A stretch of DNA of 64,000 nt from an uncultured Marinobacterium sp. Lineage in GTDB: Bacteria > Pseudomonadota > Gammaproteobacteria > Pseudomonadales > Balneatricaceae. A model generated the notes under the pieces. The model ran no database searches, was not told where the DNA came from, and saw only the letters and a program-made list of their open reading frames with translations. The position numbers were made by a program, and so were the translations under genes. Below, one piece after another: positions 25,065-34,224 of this stretch; position 1 is the first letter of the stretch; the number at the start of each line of letters is the position of its first letter. Location: the NCBI GenBank assembly GCA_947501565.1, contig CANMWJ010000002.1:124001-188000 (forward strand), written 5' to 3'.

Positions 25065-25950
25065 AGGCATTAAATTCGGTGAGGATCTGATCCAGAATCA
25101 GTTCCCCCGCACGCCCCAGCGGCTGGTCAGTTGGGTGTACCAGCATCGGTGTAAACGAGGAGCGTGAACCGCCTTCGTAGTCCAGCTCCACCAGGTCGCC
25201 GGAGGCCAGCTCGTCGCGAATCATAAACTCCGGCATCCAGCCAAAGCCCAGCCCCATCATCAGAGCAGACTTCTTACTGATAAAACCGTGCATGAAAAAC
25301 ACGCGATCGCCGCCAAACTGGTGCTCATCCAGCTGGTCGGTATTGGCGTCGCTGGAATCGTGAATAGTCAGCTCGACATGTTCCAGCAGCTGATTGAGGT
25401 CGATACCCCGCTGGCTGGCCAAGGCATGATCTCTGGAGGCGACCAGTATAAAGGTCACCTGGGGCAGGGGGATCGGTCGCAGGTGCGGGCTGGGCTGGTA
25501 GTCTTTCACCAGCATCATGTTGGCGCCATCCTGCTCGAAACGTTTCTGCACGCCACCCATCGCTTCGACTTTCACCTGAATTTTGGTGGGGATCTCACGG
25601 TCAACCAGCACTTTCATCGCTTTCATCACCGGTTCCATCGGCAGTGAGGCATCAATCACCAGGTCAAACTTGGGTTCCCAGCCTTCGGAGTAGTGGGCGG
25701 CGAGCTTTTCGATCCGTTCTGCCTGCTGCAACAGGCGGCGTCCTTCGGTCCAGAGCGCTTTGCCTTTGGGGGTGAGTGCGGCGCGATAGCTGCTGCGGTC
25801 GAAGATCGAGATATCAAGCTGGTCCTCCAGCTTCTTAATCTGGTAGCTGATCGCAGATTGCGCTTTATGGAGGCGGGCCGCTGCTTTCGCGAAGCTGCCC
25901 TCCTGAATGACAACATCCAAAACACGAAGGGCTTCGATATCAATACGCAT
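25051..25950 (-). CDS. LysR-family transcriptional regulator
   Basis: 299 residues. N-terminal winged helix with ALRVLDVVIQEGSFAKAAARLHKAQSAISYQIKKLE, then a type 2 periplasmic-binding-like effector domain (DLVIDASLPMEPVMKAM; MGLGFGWMPEFMI). The target is not evident: the neighbours are a GGDEF-EAL gene (convergent) and another LysR gene, so it may act in trans. Overlaps the GGDEF-EAL gene end by 14 bp on the opposite strand. Confidence 0.92.
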   Translation of the reverse strand: MRIDIEALRVLDVVIQEGSFAKAAARLHKAQSAISYQIKKLEDQLDISIFDRSSYRAALTPKGKALWTEGRRLLQQAERIEKLAAHYSEGWEPKFDLVIDASLPMEPVMKAMKVLVDREIPTKIQVKVEAMGGVQKRFEQDGANMMLVKDYQPSPHLRPIPLPQVTFILVASRDHALASQRGIDLNQLLEHVELTIHDSSDANTDQLDEHQFGGDRVFFMHGFISKKSALMMGLGFGWMPEFMIRDELASGDLVELDYEGGSRSSFTPMLVHPTDQPLGRAGELILDQILTEFNAFNQQ

Positions 25951-26022
25951 CTGTCCTATCCCCGTGGTTATGTCGGTCCGGTCCCATAATCCGGATAAGT
26001 GTATGTGATGAAGGTATGAATA

Positions 26023-26057
26023 ACTGGCACCAATAAGATCTTCTGTCTGGTGCCAGT
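26023..26057 (-). terminator. Terminator of the second LysR gene
   Basis: ACTGGCACC pairs with GGTGCCAGT (9 bp); on the minus strand it is followed by TTATTC. Confidence 0.65.
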
Positions 26058-26097
26058 TTTCCAGCCTTAATCGTGATCAAGAGAGCGGGTGCCCCGG

Positions 26098-26985
26098 TCA
26101 TAAGCTGAGGTCCCCCTCGTTGAGGTGCTGCGCAAAGTATTCCAGCAACATGCGAACCTTGGTCGAAAGATGTCGGTTGTGTGGGTAGAGTGCCCAGATC
26201 CCTTCATCGGGTGGTTGATAGGTGCTTAGAATCGGTTTCAGCTTGCCGCAATCGATCTGTGGCTGAACGTAATACCCCGGCAGCTGAATGATGCCGAGGT
26301 GTTTCAGAGCCGCATCGGTGAGCGCAGTGCCGCTGTTGTAACGCACATTGCCGCTCACCCGCAGCGAGCGCTCCTTACCGTTCTCTTCAAAACGCCAGTA
26401 ATCCAGCGTACCCAGCAGACAGTTGTGATCGCTGAGTTCGTTCAGGTTTTGGGGTTCGCCGTGGCGTTCCAGGTAGGCGGGGGAGGCGCAGGTAAAGATC
26501 TGCCGCGTGGATAGCTGGCGGGCCATCATCGTTGAACCGCTGAGCTTACCCAGTCGGATCGCCAGATCCAGACCCTCATCCACCAGATCCAGCGTGGTAT
26601 TGGTGAGGATGCACTGCACCTCAAGTTGCGGATTCTTCGCCACGAAGTCGTTCACCAGCGGCAGGATCTTGCGCTCGCCGTAGGTGATCGGCGCAGTCAT
26701 CTTCAGTTTGCCCTTAGGCGTGCCCTGCAGATTGGTGACCGCGCGCTCCGCTTCCTCCAGACCGTCTAATAACTGGCGACAGTGGTGATAATAGATCTGT
26801 CCCGCTTCGGTTACCGATACTTTGCGAGTTGTGCGATAGAACAGCTTGGTGGATAGCCGCGCTTCAAGCGCACTGATCTGACGGCTGACCTGTGCCGTAG
26901 AAACCCCCAGCTGTTTCGAAGCGGCTGTAAAGCTTCCTGCTTCGGCTACCGCAACGAACTCGGTGACACCTTCCCAATTAAACAT
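26098..26985 (-). CDS. LysR-family regulator, divergent to frmA
   Basis: 295 residues. DNA-binding N-terminus FNWEGVTEFVAVAEAGSFTA, QLGVSTAQVSRQISALE; effector domain with LKMTAPITYGERKILPLVND and the run GLDLAIRLGKL common to the AaeR/DmlR-like subgroup. ATG at 26985 is preceded by an in-frame GTG at 26994; no strong ribosome site marks either. It is divergent from the formaldehyde-oxidation operon across about 155 bp, so control of frmA-fghA is a fair inference. Confidence 0.9.
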   Translation of the reverse strand: MFNWEGVTEFVAVAEAGSFTAASKQLGVSTAQVSRQISALEARLSTKLFYRTTRKVSVTEAGQIYYHHCRQLLDGLEEAERAVTNLQGTPKGKLKMTAPITYGERKILPLVNDFVAKNPQLEVQCILTNTTLDLVDEGLDLAIRLGKLSGSTMMARQLSTRQIFTCASPAYLERHGEPQNLNELSDHNCLLGTLDYWRFEENGKERSLRVSGNVRYNSGTALTDAALKHLGIIQLPGYYVQPQIDCGKLKPILSTYQPPDEGIWALYPHNRHLSTKVRMLLEYFAQHLNEGDLSL

Positions 26986-27134
26986 TGTTACCACAGTGTA
27001 AAAGTTATTTTATAAATCGGTGGATTATCATCATAGCGTAAAAAACTAAAATGGGCTGAGCAACTATGAAAAAGCCTAATACCGCTTTCGGGGCTAAGCT
27101 CCTAATTAAGTAGAAGCAGCGACCCGATAGATGA

Positions 27135-28274
<1,140 letters not shown>

Positions 28275-28279
28275 ATACG

Positions 28280-29125
28280 ATGTCTATTGAACTGATTAGC
28301 AAGCAGAAGAGCTTTGGTGGCTGGCACATGCAGTACAGCCACGCATCGCAAAGCCTGAACTGCCAGATGCGCTTCGCGGTCTATCTGCCGCCACAGGCTG
28401 CGGCAGGTAAGCCGGTCCCGGTGATCTACTGGCTGTCCGGCCTGACCTGCACCGACGAAAACTTTATGCAGAAAGCCGGTGCCCACCGGGTGGCGGCTGA
28501 ACTGGGCGTTGCCATCGTAGCGCCGGACACCAGCCCACGCGGCGACGATGTGGCGGATGATCCGGACGGTGCGTATGACCTGGGCAAGGGGGCTGGTTTC
28601 TACGTAAATGCCACCCAAGCGCCTTGGGATAAGCACTACCGGATGTACGATTATGTAGTCAGCGAACTGCCAGCCCTGATCGAAGAGCATTTTCCGGTCA
28701 GCGAGCAGCGCGCGATTACAGGCCACTCCATGGGGGGGCACGGTGCGTTGACTATCGCGCTGCGCCATCCGGAGCGTTTTGTGTCGGTGTCGGCGTTCAG
28801 CCCGATCAGCAACCCGATCAACTGCCCGTGGGGTCAGAAGGCGTTTACCGCCTACCTGGGTGAGGATAAAGCGCTGTGGAAGGATCACGATGCCAGCGAA
28901 CTGCTGCGTGAAGCCACGGAGTTTCTGCCGATGCTGGTGGATCAGGGGGAGGCGGATGATTTCCTCGATGCGCAGCTCAAACCTGAGGCATTGGAGCGGG
29001 GCGCCCGCGCCAGCGGCTATCCGCTGCACCTGCGCCGCCATGAAGGTTACGACCATTCGTACTACTTCATCGCCAGCTTTATCGAAGACCACCTGCGTTT
29101 CCACGGCAAACACCTGCTGCCGTAA
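28280..29125 (+). CDS. fghA: S-formylglutathione hydrolase
   Basis: 281 residues, alpha/beta hydrolase of the esterase D type. The nucleophile is Ser150 in GHSMGGHGAL; the oxyanion loop is WLSGLTCTDENFMQKAGA, and the catalytic His is in YDHSYYFI. It hydrolyses S-formylglutathione to formate and glutathione. It follows frmA by 5 bp and is closed by a good terminator, so the operon is only these two genes. Confidence 0.95.
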   Translation: MSIELISKQKSFGGWHMQYSHASQSLNCQMRFAVYLPPQAAAGKPVPVIYWLSGLTCTDENFMQKAGAHRVAAELGVAIVAPDTSPRGDDVADDPDGAYDLGKGAGFYVNATQAPWDKHYRMYDYVVSELPALIEEHFPVSEQRAITGHSMGGHGALTIALRHPERFVSVSAFSPISNPINCPWGQKAFTAYLGEDKALWKDHDASELLREATEFLPMLVDQGEADDFLDAQLKPEALERGARASGYPLHLRRHEGYDHSYYFIASFIEDHLRFHGKHLLP

Positions 29126-29210
29126 ACCGGTCCAGTCCTGACGATGGATCACTGCCGCGTATCCCCGGGTAAAGCCCTTCTGTCCGCGGTAGGTTACACA
29201 TCGTTGGTTT

Positions 29211-29240
29211 GGTGGAGGTCGATGGCCTCCACCGTTTTTT
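29211..29240 (+). terminator. Terminator of frmA-fghA
   Basis: GGTGGAGG pairs with CCTCCACC, 7-nt loop, followed by GTTTTTT. Confidence 0.9.
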
Positions 29241-29267
29241 AGTTCTCCGTTGGTGAGGGTGGGGAAA

Positions 29268-29502
29268 CCTGAAACTCCACCACCTTGATACCTACTCTGA
29301 GTGTCAAGGGAGAGCGGCTGCGCCCTCCCTTAACGATCCGCCTACGCGGCCCGCTCCGCAGCCCCGCTACTTGCCGGACTACGTCCGGTCCCTTGCGTTT
29401 CTCACCCGAAATAGCGTGTTCGGAAACTCGGCCGCTTCGCGCCCTCAAACAGCCGAACACTTCTTCTATTTCGGTCTGCGATACTCAGCTGCGTAGAGGG
29501 GA
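29268..29502. repeat. Structured dispersed repeat, copy B
   Basis: Partner of 7753-7972, ending in the same ACCTGAAACT and GCTGCGTAGAGGGGA. It has AAGGGAG/CTCCCTT, a perfect CCGGAC-TAC-GTCCGG hairpin (29374-29388), and a long stem CCGAAATAG..TGTTCGG against CCGAACA..CTATTTCGG. It fills most of the gap between fghA and the peroxidase gene. Confidence 0.75.
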
Positions 29503-29598
29503 GACAACCCTGTGCCAAACGTCGAACTCCGTTCTAAATCATATTATTGAAATCACTGTCTTAGAAAGGAGGAGTACCTGAACTTCTCTTGCACGATG

Positions 29599-30969
29599 TC
29601 ATGGTCTATCGATATGTATTGATCCGTCCTTGTTATCAAGGGTCGCGATCAACGCCGCCTGCGCCGATACCGGATTACCCGCCAACGCTTCCAGAAACGC
29701 TACAATCTCGCCGACCTCTTCATCGCTCAACGCCATATTACGCGTGGCGGTGTAATAGCGGCCGTCCGCTGACCATTGCACCAGACGATCATCGATCTCC
29801 CGGTTGCTGAGCGTTTTGCCCAGCTGCACCGTAGCCATAATACGTACAGCTTCCTCCAGCGTATCCACCGAGCCGTTATGGAAGTAGGGCGCGGTGCGAC
29901 TCACGTTTCTCAGAGAGGGGACTCGCCAGATACCCCGTTTTGCATTGGGTTGATTACTTGCCAGACCCAAATCTTCGGTGAGTTTGTACTTGGATTCGTA
30001 CGCAGAGCCTGGGATCGCAGGAAAAGCGCGGTACACATCAGTGACACCAAAGACACTGGCTTCGCTGAAATTGGGGCCGGAGTGGCAGATCGGGCAGCCG
30101 GTTTCCACAAAAAGTGCCATGCCTCGCTGTTGTTTAGCGCTCAGGGCGTTGCGGTCGCCGCGTACAAAACGGTCGTAGGCGGTGTCCGGGGTGATCAGAG
30201 TACGCTCGTAGGCGGCGATCGCTTTGGCGGTGTTTCCGGCACTGATCACCGGGTTTAGAGGAAACGCTTCGGCGAACCAATCGGAGTATTCCGGCAACGA
30301 GCGGATACGTTGCTCGACACTGGCGAGGTCAGGCATGCCCATCTCGATGGGGTTGGTTAAGGGCCCAAGCGCTTGCTCCTCCAGCGAGGCGGCACGGCCA
30401 TCCCAGAACAGCACCCGCTGGAACGCTGCATTGATGACGGTCGGTGCATTACGGCTGCCTTGCTGGTCGTAGATGCCGATCGAGGACGCGAGACCGTCCG
30501 CGCCGCCTTTGCTTGCAGAGAGTTCGTGGCAGGAGGCGCAGGAGAGAGTACGGTCGTAGGAGAGGCGCTTATCGAAGAACAGCGCTTTACCCAACGCGAC
30601 TTTGGCTGCGCTTTGCGGATTGTCGGCAGGCGTTGGCGCATTGTACGGCAGGGCTTCCCAGCGGTACGGGAAGGGGAGCAGGCCGTTCGCCCCGAATCGG
30701 TTCATACTCGCCAGCACAGAGTGCTCGCCGCTCTGGCGGGATTCGGGTTTGGGAAGGATATCCAGCAGTGGCACGGAGAAAGCGGAGAAGATCACCACCA
30801 GTGCGATCTTGAAGGTAAACGCGAGTACGCCGGTGCCCAGTCCAACACCTAACATCCAGCGGCGACGCTGTGCCGACGCCAGCTCCTTGACCAGCCCAAC
30901 GATTACCAGAAAACCGGCACCAATCAGCAGTGCACCGTAGGTCAAAAATTCGATCAGTTGTGGGCTCAT
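29599..30969 (-). CDS. Di-heme cytochrome c peroxidase / MauG family
   Basis: 456 residues. Two N-terminal hydrophobic segments (about 8-27 and 39-67) anchor it; the rest is periplasmic. Two c-type heme sites: CASCH at 144-148 and CPICH at 292-296. FWDGRAASLEEQALGPL and VPSLRNVSRTAPYFHNGSV are family motifs, the latter carrying heme-side residues. Members reduce peroxide or oxidise protein or other substrates. Two membrane helices in place of a cleaved signal is unusual for CcpA proteins. It is divergent from a LysR gene that may control it. Confidence 0.9.
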   Translation of the reverse strand: MSPQLIEFLTYGALLIGAGFLVIVGLVKELASAQRRRWMLGVGLGTGVLAFTFKIALVVIFSAFSVPLLDILPKPESRQSGEHSVLASMNRFGANGLLPFPYRWEALPYNAPTPADNPQSAAKVALGKALFFDKRLSYDRTLSCASCHELSASKGGADGLASSIGIYDQQGSRNAPTVINAAFQRVLFWDGRAASLEEQALGPLTNPIEMGMPDLASVEQRIRSLPEYSDWFAEAFPLNPVISAGNTAKAIAAYERTLITPDTAYDRFVRGDRNALSAKQQRGMALFVETGCPICHSGPNFSEASVFGVTDVYRAFPAIPGSAYESKYKLTEDLGLASNQPNAKRGIWRVPSLRNVSRTAPYFHNGSVDTLEEAVRIMATVQLGKTLSNREIDDRLVQWSADGRYYTATRNMALSDEEVGEIVAFLEALAGNPVSAQAALIATLDNKDGSIHIDRP

Positions 30970-31104
30970 GTGTGTGCTCCTTACAGCCGGTAGGCGGTGG
31001 GAAAGTGGCTGGTAAGCCTTGGGGAATTAAATTAGGCTGAAAGGGTTGTATTGATAAATTCTATTTATAAATCACATTTATTTGGTTTTTGAATGAGTTG
31101 AGAT

Positions 31105-32040
31105 ATGAACCTGAAGCAGCTGCAATTTGTCGTAAACGTCGCGGAAACGAACTCGTTTAGTCGGGCGGCGGAACTGAGCTTTGCCACTCAGCCGACCCTC
31201 TCCAACGCGATCTCTCAACTGGAGGAGGAGCTGGGCGGACGCTTGTTTGACCGAACCACGCGTAAGGTGGAACTCACCTCGTTTGGCGAATATATCCTGC
31301 CGCGTATCCAGGAGGTGCTGCAGAATCGTGACGAGTTGGTGAAGGCGGCGGAGGCCTTCCACAATCCGACCCACAAGATTCTGCGTATCGGTTTTTCGCC
31401 GCTGGTGGATATGCAGCGTTTGAACCAGGTGCTGGTGCCATTCCGCGACGCGAATCCCGGGGTGACGTTGTTCTTCAAGGAGTGTTTTATCGATGACCTC
31501 TCCTCCCGCTTAAACCGCGAGCAGATTGATATTCAGATTGTGCCGGAGGCGCAGGCGGGTGAGGGCGAAGCCAGTTGTGAGTTCTACCGCGATCAGCTCT
31601 GTTACCTACCCGCGGTGAATGATCAGCCAGCGGGTAGTCGACTCTCATTCGAGATCGTCGATCTGCCTGATACGCCGGTCATCCTCACCGGTGGCGGTTG
31701 CGGGTTGAACGATGCGCTGGTTGATTTGATGAAAGCTCAGGGTAAAACGCTTAATCCCTATCCGGGGCAGGCGATGACCTACAAAGTGATTGAGGATTGG
31801 GCATCGCTGGGGATCGGCGCAGGTATCTTGCCACTGGCGAAGATCTCGCTGGATTATCGCGAACGTTTCCCGCTGTTTGAGAAGAAAGGGCAACCGGCAA
31901 CCTTCAGATACGAGTGGATCTGGCGTGAGGATCGTGCCATCCCGGAGCATGTGGCTGATTTTGTGAATTACGTGCAAACCACCGTACCGGCGTTGGTCGA
32001 GGGGATGGTGGAACGGACGGTTGAACCTCACGCGGGTTAG
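31105..32040 (+). CDS. LysR-family transcriptional regulator
   Basis: 311 residues. N-terminal helix-turn-helix MNLKQLQFVVNVAETNSFSR, SFATQPTLSNAISQLEEELG; effector domain with LRIGFSPLVDMQRLNQVL. The cysteines in FKECF, ASCEF and QLCYL are clustered in the effector half, which is of interest beside a heme peroxidase and a globin, but redox sensing is only a guess. It lies between the divergent di-heme peroxidase gene (136 bp) and the downstream globin gene (139 bp). Confidence 0.92.
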   Translation: MNLKQLQFVVNVAETNSFSRAAELSFATQPTLSNAISQLEEELGGRLFDRTTRKVELTSFGEYILPRIQEVLQNRDELVKAAEAFHNPTHKILRIGFSPLVDMQRLNQVLVPFRDANPGVTLFFKECFIDDLSSRLNREQIDIQIVPEAQAGEGEASCEFYRDQLCYLPAVNDQPAGSRLSFEIVDLPDTPVILTGGGCGLNDALVDLMKAQGKTLNPYPGQAMTYKVIEDWASLGIGAGILPLAKISLDYRERFPLFEKKGQPATFRYEWIWREDRAIPEHVADFVNYVQTTVPALVEGMVERTVEPHAG

Positions 32041-32178
32041 GACGCTTCAGCATCATAATGTATTCATTCGGAAATCCTATAAATCGCATTTGTTTATATG
32101 ATTTCTCTTTCAAATCGCGAATACCTACTCTGCGCTCATCACTTAAACATAGATGTCGCAGAGAAGGAGTAACTCGAT

Positions 32179-32637
32179 ATGAAATCAGGTATTCGCAAAC
32201 TAGCCCTGAACTGTATTTTACCGATCGCCGTCGCGGTAACCGCACCGCAAGCACTGGCAGGGGGCGATGAAACCTCCCTGTACCAGCGTCTTGGAGGCTA
32301 CGATGCGATCAGCGCGGTGGTGGACGATGTGGTGCAGCAGCTCGCCGCCGATGAAAAGCTGGGGCGCTTCTGGGCGCACCGGGGTGATGATGGTATCACC
32401 CGCGAGAAGCAGCTGATCGTGGACTTCATCGTCGCCAACGCGGGCGGCCCGCTCTACTACACGGGGCGTGAGATGGCGCTGTCCCACAAGGGGATGCGTA
32501 TCGATGAGAAGGATTGGAAGATTCTGATCACTGCGCTTAAAAATACGCTGAACAAGTTCGACGTACCGGCGAAAGAGACCCGGGAAGTGCTCGATTTCTT
32601 CGATAGCACCAAAAAAGATATCGTCGAAAAAGCCTGA
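32179..32637 (+). CDS. Truncated hemoglobin (group I-like) with signal peptide
   Basis: 152 residues. Residues 1-27 (ILPIAVAVTAPQALA end) form a Sec signal; the mature part is a 2-on-2 globin: SLYQRLGGYDAISAVVDDVV, then LGRFWAH, and the proximal heme His103 in MALSHKGMRI. Most bacterial truncated globins are cytoplasmic, so an exported one is uncommon. It may bind O2, NO or peroxide in the periplasm next to the heme peroxidase gene. AAGGAG precedes the ATG, and a terminator follows. Confidence 0.88.
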   Translation: MKSGIRKLALNCILPIAVAVTAPQALAGGDETSLYQRLGGYDAISAVVDDVVQQLAADEKLGRFWAHRGDDGITREKQLIVDFIVANAGGPLYYTGREMALSHKGMRIDEKDWKILITALKNTLNKFDVPAKETREVLDFFDSTKKDIVEKA

Positions 32638-32680
32638 GCATTTTCGCAATTATCCAGTTCTGACGCTTATCCAAGTGATT

Positions 32681-32712
32681 GACCGGTCTTTGTCTGCAGG
32701 GCCGGTCTTTTT
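32681..32712 (+). terminator. Terminator of the globin gene
   Basis: GACCGG pairs with CCGGTC, followed by TTTTTTG. Confidence 0.85.
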
Positions 32713-32788
32713 TGTTTTTCTGGTCGGGCAGAGGGGCAGCTCGCCCGCGTACCACAGAATGTAGTCCAGAGTTTCGCATCAAACATTT

Positions 32789-32819
32789 GTCGGGCATCGC
32801 TGCGCGATAACCGACCTAC
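32789..32819 (-). repeat. REP element, variant with GTCGG arms
   Basis: GTCGGgCATCGCtgcGCGATaaCCGACCTAC. The outer pair has changed from GTTGG/CCAAC to GTCGG/CCGAC on both sides, keeping the stem. Confidence 0.75.
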
Positions 32820-32838
32820 AAGCTGTATCAATTGGTCT

Positions 32839-32910
32839 GTAGGTTGGGACAAGCCGCACTCGGCACAGGAACAGAACTTGGCAGGAACTTGATGTGCGGC
32901 GCCTCCCAAC
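32839..32910 (+). repeat. Expanded REP variant
   Basis: Begins GTAGGTTGGG and ends CTCCCAAC, with an inner perfect pair GCCGCAC/GTGCGGC and a ~30-nt loop. A diverged relative is at 33033-33100 (CCGCACACT ... AGTGTGCGACG). Confidence 0.6.
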
Positions 32911-32935
32911 ATAGAAGTATCTCGAAACCCCTTAT

Positions 32936-33197
32936 GTTGGGAGTCGCTTCGCTCGTCGCCAACCTACTCGTAGTGCAGGTTTTTAATCCTGAAACGATCT
33001 CCAGCAGTTTGGTGGATGCATTGGACGCTATAGATTGGGAAGCACCGCACACTGGCGAGGATGAAAACCCGGTGAGAACTTAGTGTGCGACGCCTCCCAA
33101 AATCGGGGTGTAATTTCGGCAGGTGGTGTTGGGAGTCGCTTCGCTCGTCACCAACCTACCTGTTGCGTAGGTTGGCCATCGCGCAGCGATGCCCAAC
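32936..33197. repeat. REP cluster
   Basis: Standard REPs at 32936-32967 (-), 33128-33159 (-) and 33167-33197 (+), plus the diverged expanded form at 33033-33100. The 33167 copy is a nearly perfect hairpin GTTGGcCATCGC-GCA-GCGATGcCCAAC behind GTAG. With the preceding elements this fills the gap 32713-33212. Confidence 0.85.
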
Positions 33198-33212
33198 ATC
33201 TTTACGGATGCT

Positions 33213-33374
33213 CTAGTCTTCAGTTTCCAGAATATCAGTAGCAAACGCACCCATCGGCAGGTTGCTGTACTGGTCGCGCTCTTCAAACATCACCAGATCA
33301 CGGCCGCTTTCGGCGTATACGGTTCCGGCTGCCAAACCAAGAACCAGTGCGATTGCACTTAACAGGACTTTCAT
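33213..33374 (-). CDS. 53-residue exported small protein
   Basis: A short gene with a clear signal peptide (MKVLLSAIALVLGLAAGTVYA) and a mature part of 32 residues: ESGRDLVMFEERDQYSNLPM, then GAFATDILETED. GAGAGGAAACC precedes the ATG at proper spacing. The mature peptide is acidic, with no cysteine. I know no family. It stands alone between REP elements and the Lrp gene. Confidence 0.7.
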   Translation of the reverse strand: MKVLLSAIALVLGLAAGTVYAESGRDLVMFEERDQYSNLPMGAFATDILETED

Positions 33375-33543
33375 ACTGGTTTCCTCTCGGAACCGGCGAA
33401 GAGGCGTTTCGGACTTATTCGTCGGTTCCTTGGTTGATCTTTCAACTTAAAGGCTAGGCGAGAATGCTGAAACCAGGCTGAAGCCGTTAGTACAGTTTGC
33501 TCTATGTTTAGTGACTCTGGATTTTAGCTGCTCCGGATTTGAG

Positions 33544-34029
33544 TTATACCGGAATCGCCGTTTCATACTTCACTTCACGCAACGCAAAGTTGGATTTCAC
33601 CTGATTCACCCCCGGCAGGGTAAAGATCTTTTCACTCAGGAAACGGTCATATGCCGCCATGTTGGGGATGATCACCCGCAAGACGTAATCCGCATCACCT
33701 GTCACCGCATAACACTGCAATACCTCCGGACACTCTTTTACCGCTGATTCGAACGCTTTGGTGTGGTCCTGCTGGTGGCGCACCAGGGTCACCATGATCA
33801 GCACACAGAGGTCGTAGCCCAAGGCTTCGGGGCTGATCAGCGTGGTGTGCTTCTGCAGGATGCCGCTTTCGTTCAGCGCTTTTACCCGTCGCCAGCAGGC
33901 TGCGGTTGAGAGGCCCACCTCATCGGCCAGCTGTTGGTTAGAGATACGTCCGTCCTGCTGCAGTACACGCAGGATATGTCGGTCGTAGCGATCCAGTGCA
34001 TTATCGATAAGTTCGTTGTTTTTATTCAT
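33544..34029 (-). CDS. Lrp/AsnC-family regulator
   Basis: 161 residues. AsnC-type helix-turn-helix (LDRYDRHILRVLQQDGRISN, then QQLADEVGLSTAACWRRVKAL) and a RAM effector domain (VLQCYAVTGDADYVLRVIIPN). Such regulators sense amino acids. It is divergent from the indolepyruvate oxidoreductase gene, so it very likely controls the aromatic amino-acid block and itself. An inverted repeat lies just before its start codon. Confidence 0.93.
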   Translation of the reverse strand: MNKNNELIDNALDRYDRHILRVLQQDGRISNQQLADEVGLSTAACWRRVKALNESGILQKHTTLISPEALGYDLCVLIMVTLVRHQQDHTKAFESAVKECPEVLQCYAVTGDADYVLRVIIPNMAAYDRFLSEKIFTLPGVNQVKSNFALREVKYETAIPV

Positions 34030-34030
34030 G

Positions 34031-34078
34031 GTGAAATAATATTACTTAAATCGATCTTTTGGGTGATGAATATTTCAC
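34031..34078. promoter_or_regulatory. Candidate Lrp operator
   Basis: GTGAAATAATATT at one end and AATATTTCAC at the other form an AT-rich inverted repeat in the divergent region, starting next to the Lrp start codon. Confidence 0.5.
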
Positions 34079-34224
34079 AATGGTCGGTTTTTAGCGGTTA
34101 CTTTGCAAGCACCTTTCTCGTTAAACCCCATACACTGTTTCGCAGTTTCTACAGAGATTGACCCAGATCAATGACAGTCAGTCGTCTGCATAAAAATAAA
34201 AATGACATTGCTGAGGTGTATGGC

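Noticed and set aside
29191-29212. GTAGGTT sequence after fghA as a further REP
   Set aside because: The matching CCAAC arm is missing; the nearby hairpin is the terminator.
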